Source: Corallococcus interemptor (GTDB taxonomy: Bacteria; Myxococcota; Myxococcia; Myxococcales; Myxococcaceae). From it: a stretch of DNA of 64,000 nucleotides. Location of the stretch: positions 62,001-126,000 of the forward strand of contig NZ_RAWM01000004.1 in assembly GCF_003668875.1 (NCBI RefSeq). The letters run 5' to 3'. Below are positions 1 to 8,792 of this stretch, piece by piece; within the stretch, counting starts at the first letter, position 1; each line of letters opens with the position of its first letter. The translations under genes and the position numbers were made by a program. A model generated the notes under the pieces. It did no database searches. It was not told the DNA's origin and saw nothing but the letters and a program-made list of their open reading frames with translations.

Positions 1-2147
1 AACACGGTCGGTGCGTCCCGGTGGGACAGGAGTCCCTGCGCGCCTTCATCCACCAGCCGCGTGCCACCGAGGCGCATGTCCGCGGTGGCCCAGAAGACCG
101 CGTCCGCTTCACGTGACGTCAACCGGCCGCAGGCGACCTCCAGGCCTCCCAGGGACGCCGCCGCGCCTCCGGCCTCGATGGCGCAGGTCGGTCCGGTCAG
201 GTCGAACGCTCGGGCGATCCTCGCCGCCATGAAGCTGGGCGACAGGTTGAACAGGCTGCCGGCCCACAGCTCCGGCAGATCGTTCGACAGTCGCTTCATC
301 GCCGCTCGCACGGTGCGGGCCACGCCCTTGAGGTCCTTGCCCGTCTCGCGCAGCACGCGCTGAAGGTGTTCTTCAATCTCCGGCAGACGTGCCGCCGCGA
401 CCTGGCGCAGGCCGTACTCGCTGCAGTGCTCCGCGGAGACGACCACCGGGACGTTGCTTCCCCGTTCAATGGAGACCTTCGCCGCCGCGCTCCGCGCCAG
501 GTCCACCAGCAGGTAGTGGAGCGGATCATGCCGGAGGATGTCGGCAGGACGTTCGTCGTACTGGCTGGCGCTTCCAGTGAATCGTGACGCATCCAGGTTC
601 AGCGGCGCCCCGAGCCCGAACGGCAACCTCCGGAACGCCCGACGGCCGTGAAGCAGGTTCGTCCACAGCGTGGCGAGGTCGGGGGCATCCGCGAACGCGC
701 CGGCCATCCCAACGATGGCGATGGGCTCGTCACTCCTCGCCGGACTCCTCCGCACCCCTCTCAGCAGCGCCTGGGCCCGCGCGGGTGAAGGCTGGTCCTC
801 CACCACCGCGTGGTAGTTCTGGCCTCCGCTCGCGATGGCGCTGACGCCTCCGATGCGTGGCTGCTCGCCAGCCGGCCAGGACCGGGCCGTCTTCTCCACC
901 TCGATGAGCCCTCCCGGTTCGAGCAGGCTCCTCGGCTTGTCCCCGTGCACCGGTCCCGGAATGCCACCGGACTCGAACAGCGCCAGCAGCGCGATCAGGT
1001 TCGCCAGGCCTGACGCCTCCTTCGCGTGCCCCAGGTTCCCCTTGATGGACATCACGGGCACCGGTGACCTGGGCTGTGCGTCCTCCCCGTGCGCCTTCAG
1101 TGCCCGGTCGAAGACCTTCGCCTCCACGGCGTCACCAGCCCGGGTGCCCGTTCCATGCGCGAGGATCACTCCCAACTCCCTGGGCTCCACGCCTGCCTGG
1201 TCGAGCGCCCGCCGTACCGCGAGCCCGTGACCGCGCGGGTTCGGAACCAGCATGTACGCTTCGGCCGCGCCGTCGTTCGCCCCACCGACGCCCCGGATCA
1301 CTCCGTGGATGGGCAGCCGCTCCTGGACGGCCCGCTCCAGGCTCGTGAGCACCAGCAGCACCACTCCGTCGGAGATGACCGTGCCGTTGCCCTTCTGGGC
1401 GAACGGGAAGCAGCCCTCGGAGGAGAGGAGGCGGGAGTTCGAATAGAGGACCTGGTTGACCGTGTCGACGTAGGACAGCGCGCCCGCGATGGCCCACGGC
1501 GCCCCCTTCGTGAGCTCCCGCGCGGCCAGTTCAATCGCGGCCAGACCGCCGGTGCAGTTCCCGTCCACGAGCAGGGCCTTCTCCGTCGTGCCCAGCGCCT
1601 CCGCGATGCTGCTCGCGAGCCGGTGCGTGGCGCGCTCCCTCGGGTCCTCCACGAACTCCGGCCCGAACGACTCCCGGAGTGACTGGCGCACCTTGCGGGT
1701 GAGGTCCGTCAGCTCCTGATGGGAGAACTCATTCGGGTGCGCCCCATGCACGAGGTACGGCTGGAGCTGCTCCGCCACCGCCAGCACCGCGGCGTCGTAG
1801 AGCCCATGGCCACCGCCTCGTGAGTGCGCGAGGAACACCGGGACGGGCTGCCCACTCAGCGCGCCAGGAGTCAGCCCGGCGGAAGCCAGGGCCTGGCGCG
1901 CCATCTCCGGCAGGTCACAAGCCCCGACGACACCTCCCAGCAGCGTGGAGGTCCGCGCCGCGCCCACCGCCGCCGTGGGGTCCAGATACAGGGCCCGGGG
2001 AATGCGCTCCTCCGGCCACTGGCCATACGTCGTCCTTCCCCCGTGAAGCACTTCCGCCAGCTCATCGAGGGTGCGAGCGCCCGGAAGGGCAAACGCAAAG
2101 CCAGAGATCGCCACCGGCGCGATCCCATCCAGATGTCCTTTCCGCAT
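1..2147 (-). CDS. Ketosynthase plus chain-length-factor-like polyketide/PUFA-type synthase (partial)
   Basis: An open frame starts at ATG 2147, just after an in-frame TGA, and runs off the left edge (about 715 residues visible). Residues 1-450 form a beta-ketoacyl synthase with all three catalytic residues: Cys198 in VDGNCTGG, His331 in AHGTGT and His374 in KGNLGH. A second ketosynthase-like module begins near residue 474 (EPIAIVGM). Its active-site Cys position is Gly661 (GPTCAIEAGGAASL), as in decarboxylating or chain-length-factor subunits. A fused KS plus non-extending KS resembles PfaC-type and aromatic KS/CLF systems; that family link is inference. No acyltransferase or carrier domain is visible before the edge. 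The gene diverges from the seven-gene operon starting at 2476, which makes it the likely acyl-chain builder of that cluster. Sure of the KS fold, less sure of the pathway. Confidence 0.85.
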   Translation of the reverse strand, partial: MRKGHLDGIAPVAISGFAFALPGARTLDELAEVLHGGRTTYGQWPEERIPRALYLDPTAAVGAARTSTLLGGVVGACDLPEMARQALASAGLTPGALSGQPVPVFLAHSRGGGHGLYDAAVLAVAEQLQPYLVHGAHPNEFSHQELTDLTRKVRQSLRESFGPEFVEDPRERATHRLASSIAEALGTTEKALLVDGNCTGGLAAIELAARELTKGAPWAIAGALSYVDTVNQVLYSNSRLLSSEGCFPFAQKGNGTVISDGVVLLVLTSLERAVQERLPIHGVIRGVGGANDGAAEAYMLVPNPRGHGLAVRRALDQAGVEPRELGVILAHGTGTRAGDAVEAKVFDRALKAHGEDAQPRSPVPVMSIKGNLGHAKEASGLANLIALLALFESGGIPGPVHGDKPRSLLEPGGLIEVEKTARSWPAGEQPRIGGVSAIASGGQNYHAVVEDQPSPARAQALLRGVRRSPARSDEPIAIVGMAGAFADAPDLATLWTNLLHGRRAFRRLPFGLGAPLNLDASRFTGSASQYDERPADILRHDPLHYLLVDLARSAAAKVSIERGSNVPVVVSAEHCSEYGLRQVAAARLPEIEEHLQRVLRETGKDLKGVARTVRAAMKRLSNDLPELWAGSLFNLSPSFMAARIARAFDLTGPTCAIEAGGAAASLGGLEVACGRLTSREADAVFWATADMRLGGTRLVDEGAQGLLSHRDAPTV

Positions 2148-2475
2148 TGCCAGTCAATGTAAAGACATGATCCGGACGCGTCCACGACCAGCCAAATCAC
2201 ATACATCCAGGCCGACACGCGGGGGCACCCCGATCCTACCTGACGTATTCAAGGGGTTCCGTCGAGAGGACACGGTCGCCCTCCTGGGAGCGTCGTTCCA
2301 GAGCCCAAGCACGGCTGATACAGTTTCAAGCTGCGCGCTCCACCCACAAACACTCCCAACAGCAAAATCCAGGGAGGCTTGACGCCGGATTTCCAGATCC
2401 GTATATCAAGACAGACATCGCGGCCATTGCCAGCCATTGGCGGCCGCCTCATTCCCCCTCATCCCCTGGACAGCC
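2148..2475. promoter_or_regulatory. Divergent intergenic region of the biosynthetic cluster
   Basis: This 328-base gap separates the minus-strand ketosynthase (start 2147) from the plus-strand operon (start 2476). I see no credible gene in it. It holds the plus-strand promoter at 2379-2407. I could not find an equally convincing promoter for the minus-strand gene. It is the natural place for shared control of the two divergent units. Confidence 0.6.
2379..2407 (+). promoter_or_regulatory. Sigma-70-type promoter for the biosynthetic operon
   Basis: A TTGACG -35 box (2379-2384) and a TATATC -10 box (2402-2407) are separated by exactly 17 bases, close to the housekeeping consensus and conspicuous in this GC-rich DNA. 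Transcription would start near 2414, leaving a leader of about 60 bases before ATG 2476. The call rests on sequence match alone. Confidence 0.6.
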
Positions 2476-3390
2476 ATGAAAAGACTCGATCCGAGCCGTC
2501 TCAAGGATTCGTTCATCAATGTCTCCACCTTCCCGGCGGACCTGGCGGAAGGCCGCCCGGGGGCTCCGGCCGGTGCCTTGCTCGACGCCGTGGTGGAGGC
2601 CGTGGAGCAGAAGAACGGGTTCGCGGTGGTGTTCGGCGTGAACAAGCTGCTCGCGGACCGCGGGCTGGACATCCACACGGAGTCCGGCGCCGCGCTGGCC
2701 CGTGACTACCTGGAGGGCGTCTTCCGGGCGATCGCTCCGCGCTTCGACCTGGCCCGCTACAGCCCCACGCCCATCGCCTATGACCGCGTGGCCAAGATGG
2801 ACGTGGACGGGTTCAACAAGAACCGGAACTTCACGCCCAACAGCGACCACACGGAGAGCCGCGAGTTCGTCACCACGAAGTGCGTCCACTTCGACTCGGC
2901 GACGCCGTTCATCGCGAACCTCTACGGCCCCAACCAGAACATCAGCGGCGGCATGCCGATGATCTGCGACACGCGCCGGTTCTGCCAGGACAAGGGCCTG
3001 GACCCCCGGGCGCTCATCGAGAACATCCCCAACAACTACAACGTCGCCGTGAAGGCGGAGTTCTCCGAGGAGATCCTGCGCGATTACTCGTTCGCGCTGA
3101 AGCTCGACCTGGAGAACGACATCGTGATGATCGTCCTCCACAACGAGGTGGTGGGAGGGCTCGCCCACGCGGCCACCCAGCCGTCCCTCACCGACGCGAG
3201 CAAGGCCGCGAAGCGCCCCATCCGCCACGTCGAGTATCAGGTCGCGGGTACCGACGACCTCAAGCGCTGGTACGACTATTACGGCCTGTCCCTGGATAAG
3301 GCGACGAACCACAAGGACGACGCCAACATCACCCGCTTCGTCCGCGGCGAGCTCGCCCCGTACCCGAACATCATCGAGGTGCGGGCATGA
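2476..3390 (+). CDS. Uncharacterised cluster protein, possibly a non-haem iron oxygenase
   Basis: A 304-residue soluble protein and first gene of the plus-strand operon. ATG 2476 is preferred over an upstream TTG at 2437. I do not recognise the family with confidence. A HxD pair (His138-Phe-Asp140) is followed about 90 residues later by LHNEVVGGLAHA (His231) and then Arg250. That spacing recalls the facial triad and co-substrate Arg of TauD-like Fe(II)/2-oxoglutarate dioxygenases, but the match is weak. Its stop overlaps the next start (ATGA, 3387-3390), so the two are probably translationally coupled. A role in tailoring the cluster product is inferred from position. Confidence 0.6.
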   Translation: MKRLDPSRLKDSFINVSTFPADLAEGRPGAPAGALLDAVVEAVEQKNGFAVVFGVNKLLADRGLDIHTESGAALARDYLEGVFRAIAPRFDLARYSPTPIAYDRVAKMDVDGFNKNRNFTPNSDHTESREFVTTKCVHFDSATPFIANLYGPNQNISGGMPMICDTRRFCQDKGLDPRALIENIPNNYNVAVKAEFSEEILRDYSFALKLDLENDIVMIVLHNEVVGGLAHAATQPSLTDASKAAKRPIRHVEYQVAGTDDLKRWYDYYGLSLDKATNHKDDANITRFVRGELAPYPNIIEVRA

Positions 3391-4298
3391 CCACGCGACA
3401 GCACGCGGAGCGCAACGCGGCGGAGATGAAGGACCTGCTCGCGTACCTCGACGCCCGGCCCTGGCCGGACGGCTACGAGGCCGCCCGGGTCCACTACGAT
3501 TCGCTCGGGCTGCCCATCGCGGCGGACATCCGGGTGGAGCCTGTCAACGTGAACGGCGTTCGGGCCCAGTGGCTCACGCCGCCGGAGTGCGATCAGGACC
3601 GCGCCCTCCTCTTCCTGCACGGAGGCGGGTTCGTCTTCGGGTCGCTCGTGAGCCACGGGCACATGGCCGCGGAGATGGGCCGGCAGGCGCGCTGCCGGGT
3701 GCTCCAGCTCGACTACCGCCGGGCTCCCGAGCATCCCTACCCGGCCGCGCTGGACGACGCGACCACCGCGTACCGGTGGCTCCTGGAGCAGGGGTTCAAG
3801 CCCGGCCACCTCTCCATCGCGGGTGACTCGGCGGGTGGTGGCCTGGTGGTGTCCATGCAGGTCCACGCGCGGGCCAAGGGGCTTCCGCTCGCGGGGGCGC
3901 TGGTGTGCATCTCGTCGTGGTTCAACCTGGGCATCCAGGGCGAAAGCTACGAGACGCGCGAGAAGGCGGACGCGCTCGTCCAGCGCAAGGTGGTGGAGGA
4001 GGTCGCCCGGCACTACCTCAACGGGCAGGACGCCCGGCAGCCGACGATCTCTCCCATCCACGCGGACCTCACCGGCTTCCCTCCGCTGCTCATCCAGGTG
4101 GGCGAGCGGGAGCTGCTCTTCAGCGACTCGCAGGCGATGGCGAAGAAGGCCCAGGCCCAGGGCGTGGACGTCACGTTCGAGGAGTGGCCCGACATGGTCC
4201 ACGTCTGGCACCTGCACTTCAACCGCCTCAGCAGCGGCCGGGAAGCGCTTCAGCGCATCGGCCAGTTCGTGATCGACAAGACAGGAGCGCGGAAGTGA
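3387..4298 (+). CDS. Alpha/beta hydrolase, hormone-sensitive-lipase family
   Basis: A 303-residue member of the alpha/beta-hydrolase-3 (HSL/GDSAG) family. The oxyanion-hole motif HGGGF lies at 78-82 and the nucleophile Ser148 in GDSAGGG; MVHVWHLHF near the C-terminus supplies the catalytic His. There is no signal peptide, so it is cytoplasmic. The family hydrolyses carboxylic esters; within this operon it could release or edit an acyl intermediate, which would explain the absence of an obvious thioesterase. It overlaps its neighbours by 4 bases on each side (ATGA upstream, GTGA downstream). Confidence 0.9.
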   Translation: MTTRQHAERNAAEMKDLLAYLDARPWPDGYEAARVHYDSLGLPIAADIRVEPVNVNGVRAQWLTPPECDQDRALLFLHGGGFVFGSLVSHGHMAAEMGRQARCRVLQLDYRRAPEHPYPAALDDATTAYRWLLEQGFKPGHLSIAGDSAGGGLVVSMQVHARAKGLPLAGALVCISSWFNLGIQGESYETREKADALVQRKVVEEVARHYLNGQDARQPTISPIHADLTGFPPLLIQVGERELLFSDSQAMAKKAQAQGVDVTFEEWPDMVHVWHLHFNRLSSGREALQRIGQFVIDKTGARK

Positions 4299-5524
4299 CG
4301 ACGCCCAGCGACGCGGTGATGGGTCCCCATGTCCACCGCAACAACCAGAAGATGATCCCCGCCAGCGAGAGCGCCTGGGCCGTGGCCCGGGAAGCGAACA
4401 TGCTCAACATCCGCGTGGAGGCCGTGGGCGGCCAGAACCACTTCCGCGAGGTGGACACCGGGCACGAGTTCGCCAACCTGTGCTCCTGCTCCTACCTGGG
4501 GCTCAACAGCCACCCGGAGGTCCTCCAGGGCGGCATCGACGCGCTCAAGCGCGCGGGCATCACCGGCCTGTCGATGGCGGAGTTCCGCATCCGGCTGGGC
4601 CTGCTGGAGGAGCTGGAGCACCAGCTCGCGGACCTCCTCGGTGGACCGGTGCTGCCCGCCGTCACCTCCAGCGCGCTCACGGCGGCCATCCTGCCGGTGC
4701 TCGGGTCCGGCCACCTGACGGACAGCGAGCCGCTGGTGATGGTGTTCGACAAGTTCGCGCACTTCTCCATGGCGTTCGTGAAGCCCATCGTCGCGGACGA
4801 AACGAAGGTGCTGAACGCCCCGCACAACGACATGAACTTCCTGGAGGACGTCTGCCGGAAGTACCCGCGCGTGGCGTACGTGTGCGACGGCGTCTACTCG
4901 ACGGGCGGCGTGACGGACCTCCAGGCGCTGCTCACGCTCCAGGAGAAGTACGGCCTCTTCCTCTACATCGACGACTCGCACTCGCTCTCCACGCAGGGGA
5001 AGAACGGCGAGGGCTACATCCGCTCGCGGCTGCGCGAGATGAACGACCGGACGCTGATCATCGCCTCCATCGCCAAGGCGTTCGGCAGCACGGGCGGCAT
5101 CGCGATGCTCGGCTCGCGCAAGCACTACGACTTTCTCTACAGGACGGGCCCCATGGGCTGGTCCCAGAGCCTGCGGACGGCGGCCATCGGCACGACCATG
5201 GGAAGCATCAAGGTCCACCGCAGCCCGGAGCTGGCGAAGCGGCAGGAGCAGCTTCGCCGCAACATCGCCCTCTTCGACGAGCACATCCAGACCGAGCAGC
5301 GCGGCGACGGACTGCACATCAAGGTCGTGGAGGTGGGTGAGCAGGAGAAGGCCGTGAAGCTGTCGCGCGAGCTCTACAAGCGAGGCTTCTATTGCTCCGC
5401 GGTCTTCTTCCCCATCGTGCCCGTGGGCAAGGCGGGCATCCGGCTCATGCTGCGCGGCGACCTGCCCACGGAGAGGGTCCAGTCGTTCATCGGCCACCTG
5501 AAGGAAGTCCTCGCGACGCTGTAG
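4295..5524 (+). CDS. PLP-dependent alpha-oxoamine synthase (BioF/KBL/CqsA-like)
   Basis: A GTG start at 4295 overlaps the upstream stop and gives 409 residues, the usual family length. The fold-type I PLP signature is clear: IDDSHS (Asp226/Asp227, His229) for cofactor binding, and Lys261 in SIAKAFGSTGG as the Schiff-base lysine. The early CSYLGL motif is typical of alpha-oxoamine synthases, which condense an acyl thioester with an amino acid by decarboxylation to give an alpha-amino ketone (as in BioF, KBL, serine palmitoyltransferase and CqsA). Beside a ketosynthase and ATP-grasp genes, the most economical reading is coupling of a polyketide-like acyl chain to an amino acid. Substrates cannot be read from the sequence. 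Confidence 0.88.
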   Translation: MTTPSDAVMGPHVHRNNQKMIPASESAWAVAREANMLNIRVEAVGGQNHFREVDTGHEFANLCSCSYLGLNSHPEVLQGGIDALKRAGITGLSMAEFRIRLGLLEELEHQLADLLGGPVLPAVTSSALTAAILPVLGSGHLTDSEPLVMVFDKFAHFSMAFVKPIVADETKVLNAPHNDMNFLEDVCRKYPRVAYVCDGVYSTGGVTDLQALLTLQEKYGLFLYIDDSHSLSTQGKNGEGYIRSRLREMNDRTLIIASIAKAFGSTGGIAMLGSRKHYDFLYRTGPMGWSQSLRTAAIGTTMGSIKVHRSPELAKRQEQLRRNIALFDEHIQTEQRGDGLHIKVVEVGEQEKAVKLSRELYKRGFYCSAVFFPIVPVGKAGIRLMLRGDLPTERVQSFIGHLKEVLATL

Positions 5525-5539
5525 GCCCAGGGACGCGCG

Positions 5540-6487
5540 ATGGCTGCCTTCCTTTCCCACGACGTCGTCTCCGCGCACGGGAACCTGCCCCGGCTCGTGC
5601 GCGAGCTGGAGGCGGCGCTCACGGAGGGCCTGCATGAGCGCGTGCAGGTCCCGCTGCGCGTCGCGGTCCCCTCCTCTTCCCGGCAGGCCGCGTTCGTCTC
5701 CATGCCGGCCGTGTCGGAGCAACTGGGCCTCTACATCAACAAGGTGGCGACCCTGTTCGAGCGGGCCGCCACCGACCCGCTGCCCACCATGAACGGAGTG
5801 GTCGCGGCGTTCTCCACGCGCACGGGGGAGCTGCTCGCGCTGCTCGATGGCGCGGCGGTGACGGAGCTCAAGTGCGCCGCGGTGTCCGCGCTCGTCACGG
5901 ACTTCTGCGCGCGCACGGATGCGCGGACGCTGACGGTGGCCGGGACGGGCGCGCAGGCCCGGCAGCAGGTGCTGTCCGTCCTCGCGGTCCGCCCCATCCG
6001 GGAGGTGCGGCTGTGGGCCCGGAACCCGGCCCGGCGCGGTGCGTTCGCCGCGGAGCTGCGCTCCTCCCTGGGGGACGCGGTGCACGTCGTGGCCTGCGCG
6101 TCGCTCGACGAGGCCATCCGGGGCGCGGACGTGATTGGCACCGCGACGTCGTCGAAGACGCCGCTGGGGAGCTTCGAAGGCCTCTCCCCCAGCGTGCACA
6201 TCAACTGCATGGGCGGGCACACGGTGGAGGCCCGGGAGGTGCCGCTCGAACTGCTGCGCACGTCGACGGTCATCGTCGAGGACCTGGCCACGGCGCTCGC
6301 GGAGGCCGGGCCCGTACACGCCCACGCCATCACCCTGGCGCAGCTCGTGCGGAGGGACAGCGGTCCCCTGCGGACGAGCCGCACCGTCTTCAGCTCGACG
6401 GGGCACGCCTTCCTGGACGTCCTCACCGTCGCGCACGTGCTGCGTGAACGAGAGCTGATCCACCGAACCTGGAGGAGCACATGTTGA
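5540..6487 (+). CDS. Ornithine cyclodeaminase / mu-crystallin family enzyme
   Basis: A 315-residue NAD(P)-dependent protein. The dinucleotide-binding motif is GTGAQARQQ (135-143). Upstream, INKVATLF and the LLDGAAVTELKCAAVSA block match the family core, with Lys-Cys where many members have Arg-Thr. Family members deaminate ornithine to proline, reduce cyclic imines, or make unusual amino acids (SbnB, alanine dehydrogenase). Here it could supply or reduce a non-standard amino acid for the cluster. It starts 15 bases after the oxoamine synthase stop and its own stop overlaps the next ATG by 7 bases. Confidence 0.85.
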   Translation: MAAFLSHDVVSAHGNLPRLVRELEAALTEGLHERVQVPLRVAVPSSSRQAAFVSMPAVSEQLGLYINKVATLFERAATDPLPTMNGVVAAFSTRTGELLALLDGAAVTELKCAAVSALVTDFCARTDARTLTVAGTGAQARQQVLSVLAVRPIREVRLWARNPARRGAFAAELRSSLGDAVHVVACASLDEAIRGADVIGTATSSKTPLGSFEGLSPSVHINCMGGHTVEAREVPLELLRTSTVIVEDLATALAEAGPVHAHAITLAQLVRRDSGPLRTSRTVFSSTGHAFLDVLTVAHVLRERELIHRTWRSTC

Positions 6488-7437
6488 AGGAGTTGCCCCG
6501 AATCGACCTGTCGTCCGCGACGCCAGGGTCCGAAGCCGAGCGCCGGGCGGCGTTCGAAGTCGACCGGGCCTGCAAGCAGGTGGGCTTCTTCACCTTGAGC
6601 GGGCACGGCATCGCGCCAGCTGTCTTCGAGGACGCCTATGCCCTCTCACGGGCGTTCTTCCGCCAGCCGCTCGAGGTGAAGAACCGGTGCCGGTTGAAGT
6701 CCGGCTTCACCATGGCCGCGGACGACTACACGCCCTACGGATACAGCGGCATGCTGGAGGAGAACGCCTTCGCGTACATGGGCCGCAAGGGGTTGCCTGG
6801 CGACTACGTGGAGAAGTTCAGCGTGGGCCGGCTCATCGAGGACGACGGCGCGATCCTGCCGTTCAGCGACGACGCGGATGGCCAGCGGCTGCGCGCGGCG
6901 CTCAAGGCGTACTTCCGCGAGTGCGAGGCGCTGACGGCCCGGCTCACGGAGCTCTTCAGCATCGCGTTGGATCTGCCCCGGGACTTCTTCGCGAAGAAGA
7001 CCTCCGCTTCCACGGACTCGCTGCGCTCCCTGCTCTACCCGCAGCTCAGCCCGGAGCTGGTCAACGACCAGGGCATGGGCGAGCACACGGACGGGACGCT
7101 GCTCACGGTCCTGGCGCAGACGGGCCCTGGCATCCAGGTGAAGGAGCGCGGCGGTTCGTGGATCACCCCCACGCTGGAGCGGCGGGATCACCTCATCGTC
7201 AACATCGGAGACCTGATGGCCCGCTGGTCCAACGACGAATACGTCTCCACCCCGCACCGGGTCGTCCTGTCCGGCGGTGAGCGCCAGTCGCTGGCGTTCT
7301 TCAAGCTCGCCAACGACGACGCGCTCATCGAGTGCTTCCCCAAGTTCTGCAAGGACATGCCCGCGAAGTACGAGCCCGTCGTCTACAAGGCCTTCTCCCT
7401 CCAGAAGATGAACGCGCTCTTTGGGGTCAACCCATGA
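6481..7437 (+). CDS. Fe(II)/2-oxoglutarate-type oxygenase, isopenicillin N synthase-like
   Basis: A 318-residue member of the IPNS/DIOX family. The N-terminal DIOX_N region contains VGFFTLSGHGI (34-44). The iron ligands are His202 and Asp204 (EHTDG) and His259 (STPHRV); Arg268 (GERQS) sits where the 2-oxoglutarate-binding Arg-x-Ser is expected. All key residues are present, so the enzyme should be active. The family hydroxylates, desaturates or cyclises small molecules. It overlaps the upstream gene by 7 bases and the downstream gene by 4 (ATGA at 7434), so it belongs to the same operon. Confidence 0.92.
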   Translation: MLKELPRIDLSSATPGSEAERRAAFEVDRACKQVGFFTLSGHGIAPAVFEDAYALSRAFFRQPLEVKNRCRLKSGFTMAADDYTPYGYSGMLEENAFAYMGRKGLPGDYVEKFSVGRLIEDDGAILPFSDDADGQRLRAALKAYFRECEALTARLTELFSIALDLPRDFFAKKTSASTDSLRSLLYPQLSPELVNDQGMGEHTDGTLLTVLAQTGPGIQVKERGGSWITPTLERRDHLIVNIGDLMARWSNDEYVSTPHRVVLSGGERQSLAFFKLANDDALIECFPKFCKDMPAKYEPVVYKAFSLQKMNALFGVNP

Positions 7438-8789
7438 TCGGCGAATTCAACGAGCCGTTCCTCGCCGCCGTGGAGGAAGGATGGACGGTCGCGCGCGATG
7501 CCACGGCGCACGCGAGCACCATGGCCGCCATCCACGACCTGGACTCTCCCATGTATGAGAAGAGCCAGTTCGCGCACCCGCTCCTCTTCAGCGAGGCGGA
7601 GTTCCTGGAGCTGAGCCAGGCGTGCCGCGCCCTGCTCTCCGCGCAGCTGAAGCTCATTGGCCACCTCATCGACACGCGCTCGCGCGAGGGCCTGTTGGAC
7701 CTGCTGCGGATGCCCCGGCGGCTTGCGGGCTTCATCCACTGGGACAACCTGCGCCACGGTGACGCGACGATTGGCCGGATGGACGTCGTGCCGACGCGGC
7801 AGGGCTACTTCTTCTGCGAGTTCAACATCTTCCCGGGCGTGGGCGGAGGCGAGGCCTACGAGGGCTCCCGCGCGGCCGCCGAGGCGCTGGGCTTTCCTCG
7901 CGCTGGATTGACGGACAGTCCGCTGCGCGACCTCGCCGTGCTGTACGCGGCGGAGTGCCGCAAGCGGGACCTGCGCCGCGTGGTGATCCTCGACTCCACC
8001 ATGCATTCAGGCCTGGGGTATCCGCGCCAGGAGTACCTGAAGCGATACCTCGAAGAGCTGAACCCGGGCGTTCCGGTCCACATCCTCGACGAGGTCCGCT
8101 ACCCGGAGGCTTGGCTCAGGCGGGAGGAGGCCGAGCGCACGCTCATCCACCGCATGTTCACCTACGAGGAGGTCACCGACGGCTTCGTGTTCCTGGAGAA
8201 GCTGTGGGCCAGCGGCGCGGTGCTCACCAACGGCTTCGAACCGGAGCTGCGGATGAGCAAGCGGTTCCTCGCGCTGCTGTGCGAGCCGGGTCACCAGGCG
8301 CTGTTCAACGACGAGGAGCGGGCCGCCATCCAGAAGTACCTGCCCCCTGCCTTCTCCCTCACGGAGGCGAACCTGGCGGCGGCGCTGCGCGACAAAGCCG
8401 GGCTGGTCTTCAAGATCGACGACAGCAGCTCCTATGGCGGCAGCGGCGTGCTGATGGGGACGGACTGGCCCTCGGACGTGCTGGAGCAGAAGCTGCGCGA
8501 ACCGGGCGTCGAGCGGTGGATCTGCCAGCGCGTCGTGGAGGCGGAGACCGTGAAGCTGCGCGCGGCCGGTGATTCCGTCCCGCATGAGTACCGGCTGGTG
8601 CTGGGCTTCTACTCCTACGGAGGGAAGGCCAACGGCTTCCTGGTGCGCGGCAGCCGCACTTCCAAGGTGGTGAACATCACCAGTGGAGGCAAGCTGGGGT
8701 GGGCGTTCGTCGTTTCCGAAGAGGGACGCCAGGCCTTCATCCGTCACGCGCGGAGCCGCGCGGAGGACGTCACTGCAAGGAGTGCATGA
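7434..8789 (+). CDS. Circularly permuted ATP-grasp-like protein
   Basis: A 451-residue protein starting at ATG 7434 inside the preceding stop. An ATP-grasp-like core lies in the C-terminal third: LVFKIDDSSSYGGSGV followed by a WICQRVVEAETVKL stretch, the layout seen in circularly permuted ATP-grasp and glutathionylspermidine-synthase-like proteins. The N-terminal 300 residues are not recognised. Such enzymes activate a carboxylate as acyl phosphate and join it to an amine. Next to a second, classical ATP-grasp ligase it may form one of two amide bonds in the product. Activity is inferred; the metal-binding residues were not verified. Confidence 0.7.
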   Translation: MIGEFNEPFLAAVEEGWTVARDATAHASTMAAIHDLDSPMYEKSQFAHPLLFSEAEFLELSQACRALLSAQLKLIGHLIDTRSREGLLDLLRMPRRLAGFIHWDNLRHGDATIGRMDVVPTRQGYFFCEFNIFPGVGGGEAYEGSRAAAEALGFPRAGLTDSPLRDLAVLYAAECRKRDLRRVVILDSTMHSGLGYPRQEYLKRYLEELNPGVPVHILDEVRYPEAWLRREEAERTLIHRMFTYEEVTDGFVFLEKLWASGAVLTNGFEPELRMSKRFLALLCEPGHQALFNDEERAAIQKYLPPAFSLTEANLAAALRDKAGLVFKIDDSSSYGGSGVLMGTDWPSDVLEQKLREPGVERWICQRVVEAETVKLRAAGDSVPHEYRLVLGFYSYGGKANGFLVRGSRTSKVVNITSGGKLGWAFVVSEEGRQAFIRHARSRAEDVTARSA

Positions 8790-8792
8790 ACC

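Noticed and set aside
4250-6463. A 737-codon open frame on the minus strand opposite the oxoamine synthase and cyclodeaminase-like genes
   Set aside because: It is very rich in His, Arg and Asp, has no domain pattern, and covers two genes with clear catalytic motifs. High GC content makes such antisense frames common.
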